6,941 bases of DNA. Source: JBEKZQ01 sp049509675. GTDB taxonomy: Bacteria > Planctomycetota > Planctomycetia > Pirellulales > Thermoguttaceae. The notes below the pieces were generated by a model. It was not told where the DNA came from, ran no database searches, and worked only from the letters and a program-made list of their open reading frames with translations. The stretch is from the NCBI GenBank assembly GCA_049509675.1, contig JBEKZQ010000339.1, forward strand, positions 1 through 6,941, read 5' to 3'. Position 1 is the first letter of the stretch; every line of letters begins with the position of its first letter. The position numbers and the translations under genes were made by a program. Shown one piece after another: positions 1 through 6,248 of this stretch.

Positions 1-24
1 TAACCGCCGGAGTACTGCAAAGTC

Positions 25-101
25 GGGGTCTGGTCCATTTTTCGGCTGATAGGCATTGCAATTTGGCCGGACTCATTGACCGAAAACATGGACCTGACCC
101 C
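25..101. repeat. Imperfect inverted repeat, possible remnant of a small mobile element
   Basis: The left arm (25-45, GGGGTCTGGTCCATTTTTCGG) is matched by the reverse complement of the right arm (80-101), with one T/A difference and one extra base. The arms are separated by 34 nt. Outside the arms, AAGTC (20-24) is mirrored by GACTT (112-116). DNA between the arms has no recognisable gene. The structure could form a strong hairpin, or be the two ends of a short non-autonomous element of the kind mobilised by Y1/REP-associated transposases. That identification is inference, since no transposase is in view. It lies upstream of the flavoprotein gene at 219; the remaining sequence from 102 to 218 shows no gene and no clear promoter. 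Confidence 0.65.
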
Positions 102-218
102 TTTCGCCGGGGACTTCGCAGTTCGCCTGATGATAACCACCGGGTCGAGTGGGGAGTGGCGGGTGGATCGCAAGTACACACTCTACGCGGCGCGGCGGCG
201 GTAGTGTAGGATGCCGGA

Positions 219-1463
219 ATGGATCCCTGGGATGTGGTTGTCGTGGGCGGGGGGCCGGCGGGCCTGACGGCGGCCTGCCGAGCGGCGGAGCGGGGCCGGC
301 GCACGTTGCTGCTGGAAAAGAACCGCAGGCCCGGCAACAAGATCCTGCTCTCCGGCGGCACACGCTGCAACTTGACCCACGCCACCGACGCCCGCGGCAT
401 CGTTGCGGCGTTCGGCCATCAAGGCCGATTCCTGCACTCGGCCCTGGCCGCCCTGGGACCGCAGGCGGTGGTCGATCTGTTCGAGGCCGAAGGCGTTCGC
501 ACCAAGATCGAGCCGGGCGGCAAAATCTTTCCCGTAAGCGACCGGGCCGCCGACGTTCTGACAGCTTTGCTCGGCAGGCTCCAGCGGAGCGGATGTGCCG
601 TGGCCCTCCGGGAACCGGTCGCACAGATCCAACGGCTGGGCGACAGTTTCCAGATCGTCACGGCCGTGCGGACGATCGCCGCGCAGGCGGTGGTCTTGGT
701 CACCGGCGGGCAATCGTATCCCGGCTGCGGCTCGACGGGCGACGGCTATCGCTGGGCCGCCGCCCTGGGACATGCGATCGTTCCGCCGCGGCCGGCGCTG
801 GTGCCCATCACCACGCACGCCCCCTGGGTGCGGGCGCTCCAGGGGATCACTGTGCCGGATGTCTTGGTGCGCGTTCTGGAACCGCCGGCCGGGCCGCTCA
901 AGCCGCGCTGCCTGGCCCAACGGCGTGGGGCGCTGCTGCTGGCGCACTTTGGCCTCTCCGGCCCGGCCGCGCTCGACGTGAGCCGGGCCGTCAGCAGTCA
1001 CGCCCAGCCCGAGCGACTCGCGTTGCAGTGCGATTTCCTGCCCGATGTGACGCACCAGTCGCTGGAATCGCACTTGCGGGAAGCCTGCGGTGCGGCGGGC
1101 AAGCGGCTGGCCGTGAGCATTCTGGCCGAGTTGCTGCCGCAGCGGCTGGCCGAGACGATCGCCGATCGGGCGGGATTGGCCACCGGGCGCCGGGCCGCCG
1201 AGTTGTCTCGGCACGAGCGTCAAAACCTGGTGCAGGCAATCAAGCGTCTGGCGATTCCGATTACCGGCACGCTGGGTTTCCGCAAGGCCGAGGTCACCGC
1301 CGGCGGCGTCGCGCTGGAGGAGGTCGATTCCCGCACCATGCAGAGCAAGCGCGTACCGGGGCTATACTTTGCCGGCGAGTTGCTGGATCTGGACGGTCCC
1401 ATCGGCGGCTACAATTTCCAGGCCGCCTTCAGCACCGGATATCTGGCAGGCGACAAGGCGTGA
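219..1463 (+). CDS. BaiN/YhiN (HI0933) family NAD(P)/FAD-dependent oxidoreductase
   Basis: This is a 414-residue soluble flavoprotein. The N-terminus carries a Rossmann FAD-binding motif (VVVGGGPAG, residues 7-15) and an acidic residue after the second strand (LLLEK, 30-34). The family signature GNKILLSGGTRCNLTH follows at 39-54. A second dinucleotide-type segment is TGGQSYPGCGSTGDGY (162-177). The C-terminal FAD-contacting motif is FAGELLDLDGPIGGYN (384-399), preceded by AEVTAGGV (357-364). Length and motif order match full-length HI0933/YhiN proteins. One member, BaiN, acts in bile acid dehydroxylation, but most are of unknown substrate, so only an FAD-linked redox role can be claimed. The chosen start places the Rossmann strand five residues in, as usual for the family. 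The only upstream purine run is a weak TAGG eight bases before the ATG. It is on the same strand as fliD but 206 nt away and functionally unrelated. Confidence 0.93.
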   Translation: MDPWDVVVVGGGPAGLTAACRAAERGRRTLLLEKNRRPGNKILLSGGTRCNLTHATDARGIVAAFGHQGRFLHSALAALGPQAVVDLFEAEGVRTKIEPGGKIFPVSDRAADVLTALLGRLQRSGCAVALREPVAQIQRLGDSFQIVTAVRTIAAQAVVLVTGGQSYPGCGSTGDGYRWAAALGHAIVPPRPALVPITTHAPWVRALQGITVPDVLVRVLEPPAGPLKPRCLAQRRGALLLAHFGLSGPAALDVSRAVSSHAQPERLALQCDFLPDVTHQSLESHLREACGAAGKRLAVSILAELLPQRLAETIADRAGLATGRRAAELSRHERQNLVQAIKRLAIPITGTLGFRKAEVTAGGVALEEVDSRTMQSKRVPGLYFAGELLDLDGPIGGYNFQAAFSTGYLAGDKA

Positions 1464-1517
1464 TCCGTACCGCCGCTGCGTTATCTAATCATTGCCAAAC
1501 CCCGCAAAACCGGCACA

Positions 1518-1604
1518 GATCGGCGATGCCGTAAACTGGGAGAACTGTAACGAAGGCAACGAAAGGGAAACTTGGATAGTCTCCTAAACGTTGCATCGCC
1601 AATC
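1518..1604. repeat. Weak long-range inverted repeat in the fliD upstream region
   Basis: GATCGGCGATGC (1518-1529) is complementary to GCATCGCCAATC (1593-1604) at 11 of 12 positions, with a 63-nt loop. It lies in the 206-nt gap between the flavoprotein gene and fliD. It might shape the fliD leader transcript or be chance in GC-rich DNA. I see no good sigma-70, sigma-28 or sigma-54 promoter and no T-tailed terminator in this gap. Confidence 0.3.
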
Positions 1605-1669
1605 GACCGATCCTTTTCCGATGGTGACATCGAGTCGATGCGTCTCACCTGTGCGAACGGGGGCCGGTT

Positions 1670-4513
1670 ATGGCAGGGGTTCAACTTGATACAGGTCTGT
1701 TTTCGGGCATTCCAATCACCAGCACGATCAACCAACTGGTGGCGATCGATTCGCAGCCGGTGACCGCGCTACAGACGGCGGACACCACTCTGCAATCGCA
1801 GCAAACGGCATTGTCGTCGTTGTCCGCCCTGCTCTTGAACATCCAGTTGACTGCAAAGAATCTGGAGAAGAGCGACCTGTACAGTCAGACGTCGGCCACC
1901 AGCAGCGATGCCACCGCCCTGGCGGCGACCGTCACCGGGACCCCACCGGTGGGGTCCTACCAGTTCACACCGTACCAAACGGCTCAGACCCAGCAGTTGG
2001 TCAGCAGCGAGGTCTCCAGCGACACGGCGGCGCTGGGCGGCGGAACTCTGACGTTCCGCTTTGGCGCGGGCGTGGACCAGACCGTCTCGCTGGCTTTGCT
2101 CAACGGCGGGCAGGGCATCAGCCGTGGCAAGATCCAGATTACCGACGGCAGCGGCACGACCGCCACCGTCGATCTGTCTGCCGCGCAAACCGTCAACGAC
2201 GTCCTGTCGGCCATCAACAATTCGGGCGTCGATGTCACCGCCACGTTCGACAATGGGCATTTTCAGCTCACCGACAACACGGGCGCGACCACCTCGGACC
2301 TGAAGGTCCAGGAAGTGGGCTCGGGCAGCACGGCCGCTTCGCTGGGTCTGACCGCCTTGACGTCGGGCAGCGGCCAGCCTGTACTCCAGCTTTCTGCCGC
2401 CACGCCGTTGACCGCTCTGAACGACGGCGCGGGGCTCGAGGTCAGCACGGCTTTGCCCGACATCAAGTATGTCCTGAGCAACGGCGACCAGGGCACCATC
2501 GACCTCTCGCCGATCCTTCCCGGCACCGCCACAGTCCGGAAGGAGAGCAATCTGGGTCAGGTCCTCGCCGAGCTCAATGCGGCCGACAAGAACCTCCAAT
2601 TCTCGATCAACACCCAGGGCACCGGGTTGGTGGCCGTCGATAAGACGGCCACCTCCGACAACGACCATTTCCAATTGGCCGCGATCAATAGCTCCAATGC
2701 CCTGCACGACCTGGGACTGGACGGTAGCGAGTCCGGCGGCACGATTGCGGGGCGCTCCATCTTTGCCGGCAGCAACACCGTGCTGCTTTCCAGTCTCAAC
2801 GGCGGCAAAGGCCTGGGCACCTTGGGCTCGTTGCAATTGACCGACCGCAACGGCGCCACGGCCACAGTCGACCTTTCCCAGGTCCAGACCTTGCAGAAGG
2901 TGATCGACGCGATCAACGGGGCAACTACGACCCAAGGGAAGAAGCTGGGGATTACGGCCGAGGTCAATCCGGCCGACAACGGCATTCAACTCGTGGACAC
3001 GACCGGCGGCACGGCCAGCAACCTTATCGTCGCCAGCAGCGACGCCACGGCGTCGAGCCTGGGCCTGGCCTTCAACGGCGCAGCCGGCAGCGTCAACAGC
3101 GGCGACCTGCACCTCCGCGTGTTCGGCTACCAGACCGCCCTGTCGACGCTCAACGGCGGCGCCGGCGTCGCCGACGGCAGCCTGACCATCACCGACTCCA
3201 GCGGCGCCAGCGCGACGCTGAACGTCACCAGCGCCATGCAGACCGTAGGCGACGTCTTGGACGCCATCAATCGACTACCGCTGGGGGTTCGTGCCGAGTT
3301 GAACGCCACGGGCGACGGCATCTTGCTGGAAGACACGGCGGGCGGCAAAGGCGCCTTGACCGTGACGGAAGGCAGCTCGACCACCGCCCATGACCTCCAT
3401 CTGCTCGGAGCGGCAACCACGCAAACGATCGATAACGCCCAGCACCAGGTGATCGACGGCAGCGTGACGCAAAGCATTACGCTCGCTTCGACCGACTCGC
3501 TCCAGGACCTGGCCACGAAGATCAACGCCTTGAACGCCGGCGTCACCGCCAGCGTCTTCTCGGAGGGCACGAACCAGCCGTACCGGCTATCCCTGACGAG
3601 CAATCGGCCGGGGCAGGCGGGGGCCCTGCTATTGGACACCTCGAAAACGCAGTTGTCGCTCCAGGAGACCGTCCACGCTCAGAATGCGGTGCTGGAGTAT
3701 GGGAACTCCGGCAACGCGAACAACAACGTTCTTCTTTCCTCGTCCAACAACCAGTTCCAGAACGTGATCTCCGGCGTCAACCTGCAAATGAATCAGGCCA
3801 CCGGCCAGCCGGTGTCGGTGTCGGTCGCCAGCGACAACACGAACCTCGTGGCCAGCGTCCAGACGTTGGTCACCGATTACAATCAGTTCCAGCAGCAGCT
3901 TGCCACCGACACCAACTACGACACCACGTCGAATACGGGCGCCGTGTTGACCAACGATCCGGCCGCCGCGCAACTCCAAACCGAGCTGCCCAACATGCTC
4001 GGCGCGTCGTTCGGCGGCGGCTCGATCCAATCGCTGGCCGACCTGGGAGTCACCTTCCAGAGCGACGGCACGCTGGCCTTCGACCAGAGCCAACTGACGG
4101 CCGCCTATGCCGCCAATCCCAGCGGCGTGCAAAAGTTCTTTTCCGACACGAACAACGGCATGGCAAAGCGACTCGACAACCTGCTCACCCAGGTGGCGGG
4201 CCAGAGCGATTCCCTCATTTCCAACCGCGTGCAGGCGCTCAACACCGAGGTCCAGGATAACCAGGACCGGATTACCCAGATGAATACGCAACTGGACAAC
4301 GAGCGCAATCTGCTCTACACGCAGTTCTACAACATGGACGCCGCCATCGCCAAACTGCAGAGTGAAATGAGCCTGATCGGCTCGCTCTCGTACATCGATT
4401 CGTCGGGAAACAGCAGCACCTCGACCGCCAGCAGCACCGCCAACCTCGGCAGCCTTTTTGGCAGCAGCGGTAGCAGTACCAGCGGCACGAGCGGTAGTGG
4501 CAGCACGGGCTAA
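1670..4513 (+). CDS. fliD: Flagellar filament capping protein FliD (hook-associated protein 2), domain-expanded
   Basis: FliD sits at the tip of the flagellum and guides folding and insertion of exported flagellin. The 947-residue product has a classic FliD N-terminus (GVQLDTGLFSGIPITSTINQ, residues 3-22) followed by a heptad-rich helix to about residue 65. Its C-terminal domain runs from about 686 to 908. It includes VQTLVTDYNQFQQQL (730-744), the segment SLADLGVTFQSDGTLAFDQ (788-806) and a coiled-coil-like stretch at 845-905. Between them, residues 144-660 hold four to five divergent repeats related to the flagellin hook IN motif. Typical FliD proteins are about 450-650 residues, so this one is strongly enlarged. 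A Ser/Thr/Gly tail (909-947) extends beyond the usual end. The start is fixed by the conserved N-terminus and an in-frame stop at 1625; the only upstream Shine-Dalgarno candidate is a poor GGGGG. No signal peptide is seen, as expected for type III export. fliS follows directly. Confidence 0.95.
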   Translation: MAGVQLDTGLFSGIPITSTINQLVAIDSQPVTALQTADTTLQSQQTALSSLSALLLNIQLTAKNLEKSDLYSQTSATSSDATALAATVTGTPPVGSYQFTPYQTAQTQQLVSSEVSSDTAALGGGTLTFRFGAGVDQTVSLALLNGGQGISRGKIQITDGSGTTATVDLSAAQTVNDVLSAINNSGVDVTATFDNGHFQLTDNTGATTSDLKVQEVGSGSTAASLGLTALTSGSGQPVLQLSAATPLTALNDGAGLEVSTALPDIKYVLSNGDQGTIDLSPILPGTATVRKESNLGQVLAELNAADKNLQFSINTQGTGLVAVDKTATSDNDHFQLAAINSSNALHDLGLDGSESGGTIAGRSIFAGSNTVLLSSLNGGKGLGTLGSLQLTDRNGATATVDLSQVQTLQKVIDAINGATTTQGKKLGITAEVNPADNGIQLVDTTGGTASNLIVASSDATASSLGLAFNGAAGSVNSGDLHLRVFGYQTALSTLNGGAGVADGSLTITDSSGASATLNVTSAMQTVGDVLDAINRLPLGVRAELNATGDGILLEDTAGGKGALTVTEGSSTTAHDLHLLGAATTQTIDNAQHQVIDGSVTQSITLASTDSLQDLATKINALNAGVTASVFSEGTNQPYRLSLTSNRPGQAGALLLDTSKTQLSLQETVHAQNAVLEYGNSGNANNNVLLSSSNNQFQNVISGVNLQMNQATGQPVSVSVASDNTNLVASVQTLVTDYNQFQQQLATDTNYDTTSNTGAVLTNDPAAAQLQTELPNMLGASFGGGSIQSLADLGVTFQSDGTLAFDQSQLTAAYAANPSGVQKFFSDTNNGMAKRLDNLLTQVAGQSDSLISNRVQALNTEVQDNQDRITQMNTQLDNERNLLYTQFYNMDAAIAKLQSEMSLIGSLSYIDSSGNSSTSTASSTANLGSLFGSSGSSTSGTSGSGSTG
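2099..3649 (+). repeat. Tandem flagellin-IN-type repeats encoded within fliD
   Basis: The encoded units begin with LNGG or LNDG at residues 144, 250, 376 and 494. They share a T/S-D-x-x-G-x-x-A-T strand, a helix ending in the Ile-Asn pair (DVLSAIN 177-183, KVIDAIN 410-416, DVLDAIN 528-534), then a GxxLxDxTGG-like strand. They close with SLGL or DLGL (224-227, 347-350, 463-466), or DLHLLG (575-580). Unit 2 is the most degenerate (VLAELN 298-303). A fifth, partial unit has DLATKIN at 613-619 and continues to about 660. Unit starts are 106, 126 and 118 residues apart. Assignment to the flagellin hook IN motif family is by pattern, not by a profile search. Confidence 0.8.
4394..4510 (+). other. 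Low-complexity Ser/Thr/Gly C-terminal tail of FliD
   Basis: Residues 909-947 are almost entirely Ser, Thr, Gly, Ala and Asn, with a short hydrophobic LGSLF at 926-930. At DNA level the end is built of repeated AGC/GGC/ACC-type codons (for example GGCAGCAGCGGTAGCAGTACC). This lies after the normal FliD C-terminal helix and is likely disordered. Its function is unknown; a flexible surface tail is a reasonable inference. Confidence 0.75.
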
Positions 4514-4528
4514 ATGAAGTCTCCAGCC

Positions 4529-4536
4529 GGAAAGGA
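4529..4536 (+). promoter_or_regulatory. Ribosome binding site that decides the fliS start
   Basis: GGAAAGGAG (from 4528/4529 to 4536) ends seven bases before the ATG at 4544. It is the best Shine-Dalgarno sequence in the window. It favours 4544 over the in-frame ATG at 4514, which abuts the fliD stop codon (TAAATG) and has no such site. Confidence 0.8.
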
Positions 4537-4543
4537 GTCCGCC

Positions 4544-5032
4544 ATGCAATCTTCCGCCCGAGATAACTACCTGGCGACGCGTGTCACAACGGCCCCGCCG
4601 CAAGAGTTGCACCTGATGCTGTTGGATGCCGCGCTGCGGTCGGCGTGCCGCGCCCGCTCGTACTGGCAGTCTCACGAGGACCAGGCGGCCGCGGAGTCGA
4701 TCCTCCGCGCCGAGGCCGTGATGACGGAGTTGCTGGCCGGCCTGGACCTGAAGTCCGGCTCGGAGTTGGCGTCCCGGCTGGCGGCAGTCTATGCCTTCGT
4801 GCATCGCACGCTCGTGGAGGCCGTTCGGCGTCGCGACGAACAGAAGCTGGCCGAAGCCATCCGCATCCTGGAAATCGAACGGGAAACCTGGCGTCAATTG
4901 TGCGACAAGCTCCGCGGCGATCCAAAAGCCGGCTACGTCCGCATCGACAGCGCAGCGGCCGCCTCCACGCCCGTGCCGTTGGCCGAGCCCCCGGCCCTCC
5001 TGTCCGAGGGCAGCTTCTCGCTGGAGGCGTGA
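4544..5032 (+). CDS. fliS: Flagellar export chaperone FliS
   Basis: FliS binds the disordered C-terminus of flagellin in the cytoplasm, prevents early polymerisation and delivers it to the export gate. The 162-residue product begins with NYLATRVTTAPPQELHLMLL (8-27), the hallmark FliS helix 1 region (usually Y-x-x-x-x-V-x-T-A-x-P-x-E-L). The RAEAVMTELLAGLDLKSGSE stretch (55-74), AVYAFVHRTLVEAV (81-94) and a conserved Trp (WRQL, 116-119) near the end of the helical bundle follow. Residues 125-162 form a Pro/Ala-rich tail beyond the compact fold, a little longer than in model FliS proteins (about 125-135 residues). The start at 4544 is supported by a strong ribosome binding site; an upstream in-frame ATG at 4514 would add ten unconserved residues. 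It follows fliD by 30 nt, so the two are probably co-transcribed. No fliT or flagellin gene is in view. Confidence 0.94.
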   Translation: MQSSARDNYLATRVTTAPPQELHLMLLDAALRSACRARSYWQSHEDQAAAESILRAEAVMTELLAGLDLKSGSELASRLAAVYAFVHRTLVEAVRRRDEQKLAEAIRILEIERETWRQLCDKLRGDPKAGYVRIDSAAAASTPVPLAEPPALLSEGSFSLEA

Positions 5033-5049
5033 CGCCGTAGACGGGCGCC

Positions 5050-5160
5050 AGTGGGGAGCGGATAATGGCGCAAGTCCCCCTCTCCCTCCGGGAGAGGGCC
5101 AGGGTGAGGGGGCCTTCCATCGGTGTTCTGCAACACTCCCGCCATTATCGAACAACCACT
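5050..5160. repeat. Intergenic hairpin element, copy 1 (MITE/REP-like)
   Basis: The ends form symmetric inverted arms. AGTGG (5050-5054) and GATAATGGCG (5061-5070) are mirrored exactly by CGCCATTATC (5140-5149) and CCACT (5156-5160), with six unmatched bases in each arm. The centre holds a strong hairpin: CCCTCTCCC (5078-5086), loop TCC, GGGAGAGGG (5090-5098). AGGGTGAGGG (5101-5110) follows. CCCTCTCCCTCCGGGAGAGGG-type hairpins are widespread intergenic repeats in GC-rich bacteria. The central hairpin could also end fliDS transcription, though no T-tract follows. A related element lies after mqnD. Confidence 0.75.
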
Positions 5161-5239
5161 CCCGCGTCATTGAGAGCGGAGGGCGAACCGTAGGCGTGCG
5201 ACGGCGAAAAGCGCATAATGGGAATCTGGCGGCCTGTAC

Positions 5240-5267
5240 CGCCCCACGCTTCACGCCCCACGCCCCA
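5240..5267 (+). repeat. Heptamer tandem repeat (4 units) before mqnD
   Basis: Four consecutive 7-nt units, CGCCCCA CGCTTCA CGCCCCA CGCCCCA, end two bases before the mqnD start codon. Unit 2 differs from the others at two positions. The array occupies the place where a Shine-Dalgarno sequence would normally be. Just upstream, GGCGG (5228-5232) and CCGCC (5239-5243) can form a small hairpin overlapping the array. The effect on expression is unknown. Confidence 0.7.
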
Positions 5268-5269
5268 TC

Positions 5270-6130
5270 ATGCCCGACAACCCCTTGCTCATTCGCGTCG
5301 GCCACAGTCCGGACCCCGACGACGCCTTCATGTTCTACGCCCTGGCCAAGGGCCGCATCGAGACCGGCCGTTACCGCTTCCAGCACGAACTGGTCGATAT
5401 CGAGACGCTCAACCGCCGGGCCTTCTCGGGCGAGTTGGAACTGACCGCGGTCAGCCTGCACGCCTATGCCCATCTGACGGACCGTTATGTGCTCTGTACG
5501 TGCGGGGCGAGCATGGGCGATGGTTACGGGCCGATGGTCGTTGCCCGGCGCAAATGCTCGCTGGCCGACCTGGCGCGGGCGACGATTGCCGTGCCCGGCA
5601 CATTGACCACGGCGTTCCTCGCCTTGCGGATGTGCCTGGGGCCGGATTTCCACTACGTGGTCGTGCCGTTCGACGAGATCCTCGCCGCGGTGGCGACGGG
5701 GCATTACCGGCAACAACCGATCGACGCCGGGCTGATCATTCACGAGGGTCAGCTCACCTACGCCCAGCAAGATCTCGCGCTGGTGTTGGACACCGGCCAA
5801 TGGTGGCTTCAGTCCACGGGCCTGCCGCTTCCGTTGGGCGCCAATGCGGTCCGCAAGGACCTCGGCGCCGAGGCGATCCGCGACGTGCAGCGTTTGTTGC
5901 GGCAGAGCATCGAGTACGGCCTGGCGCATCGCCAGGAGGCGCTCGCTTACGCCCTCGGCTTCGGCCGCGGTCTGGATACGGCCAAGGCCGACCAGTTCGT
6001 GGGGATGTACGTGAACCACTGGACATTGGATTTCGGTCCGCGCGGCCGCGAGGCCGTGCGGCAGCTCTTGGCGCGCGGCCATGCCGCCGGCGTAATCCCG
6101 CACCTGGTGTCGCCGGAATTTGCCGAATAG
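5270..6130 (+). CDS. mqnD: 1,4-dihydroxy-6-naphthoate synthase (futalosine pathway), MqnD
   Basis: MqnD converts cyclic dehypoxanthine futalosine to 1,4-dihydroxy-6-naphthoate, a late step of the futalosine route to menaquinone, in the cytoplasm. The 286-residue product has the usual length and a periplasmic-binding-protein-like two-lobed fold. Visible landmarks are GHSPDPDDAFMFYAL (11-25), VDIETLNRRAFSGEL (42-56), GDGYGPMVVAR (83-93), VPGTLTTAF (108-116) and GLIIHEGQLTY (154-164). His158 corresponds by motif to the catalytic His145 of the Thermus enzyme. TGQWWLQSTGLPLPLGAN (175-192) and YGLAHRQEALAYAL (216-229) follow. The N-terminal motif reads SPDPDDAF, where well-studied MqnD enzymes have SPCPNDTF. 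The related MqnA is the main alternative, but the IHEG and LPLPLG motifs favour MqnD. The start at 5270 fits the family N-terminus, although no Shine-Dalgarno sequence is present. No other menaquinone gene is nearby; the pathway genes are often scattered. Confidence 0.9.
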   Translation: MPDNPLLIRVGHSPDPDDAFMFYALAKGRIETGRYRFQHELVDIETLNRRAFSGELELTAVSLHAYAHLTDRYVLCTCGASMGDGYGPMVVARRKCSLADLARATIAVPGTLTTAFLALRMCLGPDFHYVVVPFDEILAAVATGHYRQQPIDAGLIIHEGQLTYAQQDLALVLDTGQWWLQSTGLPLPLGANAVRKDLGAEAIRDVQRLLRQSIEYGLAHRQEALAYALGFGRGLDTAKADQFVGMYVNHWTLDFGPRGREAVRQLLARGHAAGVIPHLVSPEFAE

Positions 6131-6133
6131 CCA

Positions 6134-6159
6134 GCAAGAGTTCATGGCTGGACTCTTGC
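6134..6159. terminator. Hairpin just after the mqnD stop codon, possible terminator
   Basis: GCAAGAGT (6134-6141) pairs perfectly with ACTCTTGC (6152-6159) across a 10-nt loop, starting three bases after the stop codon. An overlapping alternative pairs CCAGC (6131-6135) with GCTGG (6147-6151). No T-tract follows, so intrinsic termination is not secure. The right arm is shared with the inverted repeat of the element at 6149-6243, so the two structures are mutually exclusive. Confidence 0.4.
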
Positions 6160-6243
6160 AAACTGCGTTAAGGGGTACGCAAGTGGTCCCCCTCTCCCTC
6201 GGGAGGTGGAGGGGAACTTGGATCGGCATTTTGCAAGAGTCCA
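6149..6243. repeat. Intergenic hairpin element, copy 2 (MITE/REP-like), between convergent genes
   Basis: The arms TGGACTCTTGCAAACTGC (6149-6166) and the reverse complement of 6226-6243 match at 17 of 18 positions, the outer 14 perfectly. Inside, AAGT and TCCCC (6181-6191) are mirrored by GGGGA and ACTT (6211-6219), around CTCCCTCGGGAG (6194-6205). CGCAAGT (6178-6184), the CCCCCTCTCCCTC core and the 3' segment at 6222-6242 are shared with copy 1 (16 of 21 positions in the 3' segment). It fills most of the 118-nt gap between mqnD and the aldolase gene and may act as a two-way transcription barrier. No transposase is visible. Confidence 0.75.
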
Positions 6244-6248
6244 ACTCC

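Noticed and set aside
1511..1529. Possible sigma-54 promoter (GGCAC followed by GC) upstream of fliD
   Set aside because: The GG to GC spacing is one base short and the TTGC half is missing. No sigma-28 or sigma-70 match in the gap is better.
149..1534. A 461-codon + strand frame overlapping the flavoprotein gene
   Set aside because: It is Arg/Gly-rich without domains, whereas the overlapping frame at 219-1463 carries a full set of FAD-binding motifs.
1572..1763. Small 63-codon frame starting with TTG before and overlapping the fliD start
   Set aside because: It overlaps the conserved FliD N-terminus by 94 nt in another frame, starts with TTG and resembles nothing known.
1769..3112. A 447-codon open frame on the - strand inside fliD
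   Set aside because: The product is compositionally biased and reflects the complementary frame of the fliD repeats; no motif or ribosome binding site supports it.
5041..5267. CRISPR-like or RNA-gene content in the fliS-mqnD gap
   Set aside because: There are no regularly spaced repeats with unique spacers and no tRNA-like or known RNA fold; the structure is explained by one hairpin element and one heptamer array.
5218..6171. A 317-codon + strand frame overlapping mqnD
   Set aside because: It is an out-of-frame shadow with Arg/Pro-rich composition; the 5270-6130 frame has clear MqnD motifs.
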